Shown: in pieces, positions 60,113-64,000 of the stretch | Layout: each line of letters starts with the position of its first letter | How positions within the stretch are numbered: the stretch's first letter is position 1 | From: Solirubrobacteraceae bacterium | GTDB lineage: Bacteria > Actinomycetota > Thermoleophilia > Solirubrobacterales > Solirubrobacteraceae | NCBI GenBank assembly: GCA_030690545.1 | Contig: JAUYGN010000094.1 | Coordinates: 1-64,000 of the forward strand | Reading direction: 5' to 3' | DNA: 64,000 nt | Notes under the pieces: generated by a model | Databases searched by the model: none | The model's input: the letters and a program-made list of their open reading frames with translations, nothing else | What the model was told of the DNA's origin: nothing | Made by a program: the position numbers and the translations under genes

Positions 60113-60868
60113 TCAGCGCTCCCAGGGCCTGAGGCCCTTGCCTGAGAGCCGCCCGAGCTGATCCTCCGGCGGTGCCGGGGCCGGTGGCGCTGCGCCCGGC
60201 GCAGCCCCGCTCGGTGCCTGCGGCGCCGCCGGCGGTGCCGGCGGTGCCGGTGGCGGGGTCTCGACCTTCCGACCCTGCGCGTCCCGCGGACGCGTACCCT
60301 CGGTCAGCACCGGCTCGTACGGGCTGTGCACGGGATCCTTGCCGATGACCGGCGCCTTCGGGATGTTCTTCGTCGGATCGCGACGATCTGGCGGGGCCGG
60401 GTACAGCTTCGCGACCTCCGACGTCGAGTACTTCGGGTCGCGAACCGCGGCGCCCTTGGCGTGCGCGACGCCGATCGGCGCCCCGCGACCGAGGCCCGCG
60501 AGAATGCCCACGCCGCGCGTGTACACGGTGCCCACGTTGACGACCTTGCCGCTGCGGTTGACGCGCTTGAGGAACTTCGCGCCCTCGCCCGGGAAGAGCG
60601 ACTCGACGAGGCCCGCTGAGTCCGGGCCCGCCTTCTTGAGCATGAGGTTCTCGAGCGCGTCGCGCGTGACGACGAGGTTCGCGTTGATGTCGTCGACGAC
60701 GGGGTTGACCGGGTTCGTCTTGGTGACGATCTGGCCGACCAGCGGAAGCACGACGGACAGTCCCGCGTTGATCTTGAACAGCTGCAGGATCGTCGCGATC
60801 AGGTAAATCGCCAGCTCGGCGACGATCACGGCGATCAGCAGGATGATGATGGCTACCTGAATCTCCAC
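60113..60868 (-). CDS. Single-pass membrane protein with proline-rich tail, last gene of heptad-repeat cluster
   Basis: The 251-residue protein starts MEIQVAIIILLIAVIVAELAIYLIATILQLFKIN, one long membrane helix. A helical region VDDINANLVVTRDALENLMLKKAGPDSAG follows, then a basic/glycine-rich part (VNRSGKVVNVGTVYTRGVGILAGLGRG). It ends with a long Pro/Ala tail (about residues 200-245) likely to be disordered. It is ten bases downstream of the 86-residue gene. No family recognised. The arrangement (membrane helix, then VxxxNxxL helix) is shared with its neighbours. Confidence 0.72.
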   Translation of the reverse strand: MEIQVAIIILLIAVIVAELAIYLIATILQLFKINAGLSVVLPLVGQIVTKTNPVNPVVDDINANLVVTRDALENLMLKKAGPDSAGLVESLFPGEGAKFLKRVNRSGKVVNVGTVYTRGVGILAGLGRGAPIGVAHAKGAAVRDPKYSTSEVAKLYPAPPDRRDPTKNIPKAPVIGKDPVHSPYEPVLTEGTRPRDAQGRKVETPPPAPPAPPAAPQAPSGAAPGAAPPAPAPPEDQLGRLSGKGLRPWER

Positions 60869-60877
60869 CGAAGCCCC

Positions 60878-61138
60878 CTAGTAGTCCGGAAGGGCGGCAT
60901 TCAGCGAGCCGCCGTAGTCGAGGACCGAGTTCTTGATCGACCCGATGTACCCCTGCGTCGTGAGCAGGACGGCCACGGCGTCGAGATCCTTCGACGCCGC
61001 CGCAGCCACGCCGGCGATCGCATCGATCTTCGCCGGAATGCTCGTCGCGGCCGCGAGGACGCGCTTGAGCAGCTGCATGAGCAGCAGGACGACGACGGCC
61101 AGGACGATGACCATGATCCAAAGTGCTGCGTCAGCCAT
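60878..61138 (-). CDS. Small single-pass membrane protein, heptad-repeat cluster
   Basis: The 86-residue protein begins MADAALWIMVIVLAVVVLLLMQLLKRVL, one N-terminal helix. A helical stretch AAATSIPAKIDAIAGVAAAASKDLDAVAVLL follows, in which I and A/V recur at seven-residue intervals, and the end is GYIGSIKNSVLDYGGSLNAALPDY. It is three bases downstream of its neighbour. Function unknown. Confidence 0.7.
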   Translation of the reverse strand: MADAALWIMVIVLAVVVLLLMQLLKRVLAAATSIPAKIDAIAGVAAAASKDLDAVAVLLTTQGYIGSIKNSVLDYGGSLNAALPDY

Positions 61139-61141
61139 GGA

Positions 61142-61420
61142 TCAGCCCCCCTGTGCCTTGCGGACGACGAGGCGGGCCTTGCCCGCGATCACCGGCAGCG
61201 TGTCGACGATGATCTTCAGTGGGCCGTTGACGTCGGCGACGAGCCTGTCCAGCGGGCGCAGATGCTGCGACTCCACCGTCGCAAGCGCGCCGCCCAGCGT
61301 CCCCAAGCCCTCGGAGATGATCTCCAAGCGCTTGGCGACCATCGTCAGGGCCACCGTGAGGATGACGACCAGCAACGCTGGCTCGACCATGCTCAGGATG
61401 ATCATGAGTTCGGTGCTCAT
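61142..61420 (-). CDS. Small single-pass membrane protein, heptad-repeat cluster
   Basis: About 92 residues from ATG 61420 (MSTELMIILSMVEPALLVVILTVALTMVAKRLEIIS), overlapping the previous stop (ATGA). After the membrane helix comes an amphipathic helical segment, EGLGTLGGALATVESQHLRPLDRLVADVNGPLKIIVDTLPVIAGKARLV. The shape matches the neighbours: short N-terminus, membrane helix, soluble helix, no enzyme motif. Function unknown. Confidence 0.72.
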   Translation of the reverse strand: MSTELMIILSMVEPALLVVILTVALTMVAKRLEIISEGLGTLGGALATVESQHLRPLDRLVADVNGPLKIIVDTLPVIAGKARLVVRKAQGG

Positions 61421-61722
61421 ACCGTCTCCCCCGCCGCGGTGTAGCCATCCGTCAGTGCGTTCATGTAGCCGTCCTGGATGATCGCCTCTTCGATGATCAG
61501 GTTCAGGACCGGCGGCGTGGCGGCAAGCTTCGGGATGTTCGCCGTCTGCGAGGCCACGATGCCTGCCGTCTCCAGCAGGCTCGCGACGCTCGCCTGGATG
61601 TCCTTCACGAGGCTCAGCAGGAGCATCATGAGGATGATCACGACGACGAGCACGACTGCGCCCATGCCGAGAACGATCTGCCACGCGGCATGTGTGTCCG
61701 GTGCTGCGATCACATCGATCAT
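61417..61722 (-). CDS. Small single-pass membrane protein, heptad-repeat cluster
   Basis: The 101-residue protein begins MIDVIAAPDTHAAWQIVLGMGAVVLVVVIILMMLLLSLVKDI. The membrane helix is followed by a coiled-coil-like stretch QASVASLLETAGIVASQTANIPKLAATPPVLNLIIEEAI and a short polar end. Overlaps both neighbours by four bases, so the run is translationally coupled. Function unknown. Confidence 0.72.
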   Translation of the reverse strand: MIDVIAAPDTHAAWQIVLGMGAVVLVVVIILMMLLLSLVKDIQASVASLLETAGIVASQTANIPKLAATPPVLNLIIEEAIIQDGYMNALTDGYTAAGETV

Positions 61723-61979
61723 TTGCCCACCGCCACCTTCCGCAGCGCCCGGGCCATGTGGAGGATCCGGACTGCTGAGTCGTTGACCCGGTCGACGCCG
61801 TCGGACAGGCTCGCGGACTGAGCCCTGACGGTGTCGACGCCTGCATCTGCCTCTTGGGCCTGGTCAGCGATCCGGGCTGCCATCGTCAGGATGACGGCCA
61901 CGATGATGACCACCACCACGATGATGAAAAAGGACAGCCCAAGGCCGATGTACCAGTCTGTGTAACTAGTTTCGTCCAT
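61719..61979 (-). CDS. Small single-pass membrane protein, heptad-repeat cluster
   Basis: About 86 residues from ATG 61979 (MDETSYTDWYIGLGLSFFIIVVVVIIVAVILTMAARI), with GGAGGTAGCC just before; the ORF-track start is five codons earlier. The soluble part ADQAQEADAGVDTVRAQSASLSDGVDRVNDSAVRILHMARAL is an amphipathic helix with V/L at roughly heptad spacing. The end is basic. Function unknown. Confidence 0.72.
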   Translation of the reverse strand: MDETSYTDWYIGLGLSFFIIVVVVIIVAVILTMAARIADQAQEADAGVDTVRAQSASLSDGVDRVNDSAVRILHMARALRKVAVGK

Positions 61980-61981
61980 GG

Positions 61982-62758
61982 CTACCTCCTGCACGCGTTG
62001 CCGCGGGGCTTGACGACGTTACCCAGGAGACCGCCCAGGTCGACTGCGGCGCTGCAGTCGATCGAGTTGGCATGGCCGACGATGTGGGACCCGAAGGGAC
62101 CACCTCGGCCGTCCTGACCAACGTTCGCATCGATCCCGATGAAGTCCTGCTTGATCGCCTTGGCGGTCGTATCGATCTCCGTTGCGAGACCGACGATCGT
62201 CGCGACCGTTCGATCGATGTTGTTGACCCGGCTGAGAATCGAGCCACCGCTCGAGAGGATGTTCCGAACGCTGCCGTTGATCGATTGAGCAGAGTTCAGG
62301 ATCGTCCTGCCCTTGCTCCCGATCGACTTGACGCTCGTATTGATCTCACTCGCGTTGGCGAAGATCTGATCGACGGTCCCGCCGATCTCCAGCACGGTGC
62401 CGTTGATCTCGCCGGCCACCGAGTTGATCTCTCCGACCTTGCCGAGAATGGACTTCAGCTTGGGATCGATTCCCTTGCTGGCGACCTCAAGAGTCCGGGC
62501 GAAGTGTCCGGACAGCGGCGCCGCCGCTGCCCGGATCTTCGTCGAGGTCTCCGAGATCGTCTTCGCCTCCGCGATGAAGCCGGCGTCCGTGCCGATCTCA
62601 TCCACGTTTGGCTTGATGACTGCCACCGAGCGGTCGATCGATCGTGCGGCCAGCAGCGTCCCGGTGAGGAACATCACCGAGAGCAGCGCCCACGCGATCA
62701 GGATCACGAGCACGACGGGCGACATGCCCCGTGCTCCGCTGAGGATGTCACGCAACAT
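61982..62758 (-). CDS. Membrane-anchored heptad-repeat protein 1
   Basis: The 258-residue protein has an N-terminal helix (SPVVLVILIAWALLSVMFLTGTLLA) and then a long regular coiled coil (about residues 100-205). At least thirteen consecutive seven-residue units of the form xI(N/G/L)xxAx are seen, for example EINSVAG-EINGTVL and TILNSAQ-SINGSVR. The C-terminal 50 residues form a separate small region (VGQDGRGGPFGSHIVGH) with two cysteines. No catalytic motif. It is paralogous to the next gene and to the gene at the edge. It probably makes an elongated extracytoplasmic rod, though the topology is not certain. Confidence 0.75.
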   Translation of the reverse strand: MLRDILSGARGMSPVVLVILIAWALLSVMFLTGTLLAARSIDRSVAVIKPNVDEIGTDAGFIAEAKTISETSTKIRAAAAPLSGHFARTLEVASKGIDPKLKSILGKVGEINSVAGEINGTVLEIGGTVDQIFANASEINTSVKSIGSKGRTILNSAQSINGSVRNILSSGGSILSRVNNIDRTVATIVGLATEIDTTAKAIKQDFIGIDANVGQDGRGGPFGSHIVGHANSIDCSAAVDLGGLLGNVVKPRGNACRR

Positions 62759-62764
62759 GGCTAA

Positions 62765-63505
62765 TCAGCAATTCGTCTCGCCGCCGAGCAGGCCGACGAG
62801 AGAGGCGACAAGGGACTCGCAGATGCTCTGCAGATGCCGCGACGCGTCGGTCAGACCAGCGTCGATCTTGTTCGTGTCGGACAGAATTCCGCTCAGACCC
62901 TCGCCGCTGTTGATGCTCGCGACGAGCGGCGGAACGGCGCCAACGCCCTGGCTGGCCGGCGAATGCGCCGCCCGCAGGACCTGGTTGATCGTCCGAACGC
63001 GGTTGTTGACCGTGACGAGCACGCCCGACGTGTCACGCAGGGAGCCGCGAATCGTCACGAGGACGTTCGTCGTGCCCTTCAGCGAGTTCGACGTGTCGAC
63101 GAGCGATCCATCGATGGTCTGCAGGTCACCGGTCGTGTCGACGAGCGAGGACGACGTGCTCAGCAGCGAGCTCGACGTGGTCTTCAGGGCGTTGTCGACG
63201 CGCCCCGTCGAACCGTTGATCGAGGTCAGGCTGTTGAGGATCGAGACGCCCTGGCCCGGAATGGGCTTGAGAGCCTCGTCGATCGCCGTCAGGTTGCCGT
63301 TGATCTCCCGGATGTAGCCCGGGAGCGGATCGGCATCGCTGCCGACTTCCACCAGCGTCTCGTCGGTCGTCCCGAGTGCCTTGTCGATCGAGTTCAGGGC
63401 GCTCGTGATGCCGGACAGGAATCCGATCACCACGACCACGACCAGAATCAGGATCGTGCCGAAGATCCATGTCCAGCGGAGATCTGTTGCTATGCCACGC
63501 TGCAC
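62765..63505 (-). CDS. Membrane-anchored heptad-repeat protein 2
   Basis: The 246-residue protein starts at GTG 63505 (GAGGAGG upstream): MQRGIATDLRWTWIFGTILILVVVVVIGFLSG, one membrane helix. A serine/threonine-rich heptad region follows (about residues 85-175), with units such as SLLSTSS-SLVDTTG-DLQTIDG-SLVDTSN-SLKGTTN-VLVTIRG. The end has two cysteines (SICESLVASLVGLLGGETNC), like protein 1. The core uses Leu where the other two use Ile. Ser/Thr-rich repeats could be glycosylated if exported. Function unknown. Confidence 0.75.
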   Translation of the reverse strand: MQRGIATDLRWTWIFGTILILVVVVVIGFLSGITSALNSIDKALGTTDETLVEVGSDADPLPGYIREINGNLTAIDEALKPIPGQGVSILNSLTSINGSTGRVDNALKTTSSSLLSTSSSLVDTTGDLQTIDGSLVDTSNSLKGTTNVLVTIRGSLRDTSGVLVTVNNRVRTINQVLRAAHSPASQGVGAVPPLVASINSGEGLSGILSDTNKIDAGLTDASRHLQSICESLVASLVGLLGGETNC

Positions 63506-63554
63506 GGGGTCCTCCTCGAAATCACGGCGTTACTGATCGTGCGGCTTGACGGAC

Positions 63555-64000
63555 TCATGGCGCGATGCCCCTGCAGTCCTGGCGGTTGGCGTTGCCGCCA
63601 CCGATGTTGAGCTTGTTGTCGATGCAGCCCGCGGTGTCCAGGATCGCGACCGAGTCCCCGAGGATGTTGCCCGAGTCGGTCTTGATGCCCCTGGCGATGC
63701 CGAGCGTCTCGGTCAGGCCACCCACGATCACGCTTGCGTCGCGATCGATGATCTGGGCGATCCCGAGGATGCCCGAACCGGGACCGGCGATCGTGCGGAT
63801 GCTCGTCGCGGTGCGGTTGATCGTGCCCGCCACGTCGTTGATGCCGCCGGCGACCCCGTCGATCGACTTGGCCGTCGTGTTGATCTCACCCGCCGTGTTG
63901 TTGATGCTGCGAGCAGCCCCGTTGATCGTCGTGGCACTCGTGTTGATCGTGCCGGCGGTCGAGAGGATCGTGCTTGCAAGGCTGTCGATCGACGTCGCGT
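63555..64000 (-). CDS. Heptad-repeat protein 3, partial at the window edge
   Basis: The frame is open to the edge, so the ORF track shows only its last 92 residues. The visible 148 residues begin ATSIDSLASTILSTAGTINTSATTINGAARSINNTAG and continue EINTTAKSIDGVAGGINDVAGTINRTATSIRTIAG: ten seven-residue units in a row with Ile at one core position and Ala at the other. A C-terminal part with LNIGGGNANRQDCRGIAP and two cysteines follows, as in its two paralogues. The N-terminal membrane helix, if present, lies beyond 64000. Confidence 0.72.
   Translation of the reverse strand, partial: ATSIDSLASTILSTAGTINTSATTINGAARSINNTAGEINTTAKSIDGVAGGINDVAGTINRTATSIRTIAGPGSGILGIAQIIDRDASVIVGGLTETLGIARGIKTDSGNILGDSVAILDTAGCIDNKLNIGGGNANRQDCRGIAP

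Noticed and set aside
61900-64000. Repeated GTTGATC/GATCGAC words as a CRISPR or satellite array
   Set aside because: They follow the seven-codon period of the encoded coiled coil, are imperfect and have no unique spacers.

Overview
The window is a high-GC chromosomal segment with dense, often overlapping genes (ATGA/GTGA junctions), frequent GTG/TTG starts and strong GGAGG-type ribosome sites. Gene content (Form I Mo-Cu CO dehydrogenase, group 1h-type [NiFe] hydrogenase, NmtR-like nickel sensor, Fur and DUF4383-like proteins) points to an actinobacterium. A soil Thermoleophilia/Solirubrobacterales-like organism is my best guess, but the lineage is inference. I see no phage, insertion sequence, CRISPR array, tRNA or rRNA.

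Left part (1-10.8 kb): two small membrane proteins diverge from a three-gene 2-oxoacid dehydrogenase E1alpha-E1beta-E2 operon. A LysR-lipB-methyltransferase-lipA run follows and would supply the lipoyl cofactor that the E2 needs. A GST-like gene with a TetR regulator and tandem operator-like palindromes, and a rhomboid protease, complete this part.

Metal section (10.8-26.7 kb): a cbiMNQO-type Ni/Co importer diverges from an NmtR-like ArsR sensor. The sensor is translationally coupled to a 67-residue protein that is one-third histidine. Next come a DJ-1/PfpI protein, a Tat-exported alkaline phosphatase with a collagen-like segment, a P1B-type metal-exporting ATPase with its own ArsR regulator, and a peptide/nickel-class ABC transporter divergent from a Fur-family regulator.

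Hydrogenase section (28.2-43.5 kb): one long minus-strand operon runs hypC-hypC2-hypD-hypE-small-large-NifU-like-three conserved accessory proteins-protease-hypA-hypB-double SIS-hypF. It encodes a [NiFe] hydrogenase with the CxxD proximal-cluster motif of the group 1h (high-affinity H2) type, with its complete maturation set. Two small membrane proteins of unknown function diverge from it.

CO dehydrogenase section (43.5-57.7 kb): coxM-coxS-coxL with the Form I AYRCSFR motif, an XdhC protein fused to two YHS metal-binding domains, a MocA-like cytidylyltransferase, coxD, coxE, a 149-residue stand-alone fragment-like CoxL domain, coxG and two further XdhC-like genes. A divergent LysR regulator and moaC-moaA follow. 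With the hydrogenase and the nickel genes, this looks like a trace-gas (H2 plus CO) oxidation island.

Right part (57.9-64 kb): a DUF4383-like membrane protein, a truncated haemoglobin, two membrane proteins, and then a run of eight minus-strand genes. Nearly all of these encode one N-terminal membrane helix followed by a helical region. Three of them (one cut by the window edge) are built from long uninterrupted heptad repeats. I do not recognise this cluster as a named system, and it is the best candidate for something undescribed.
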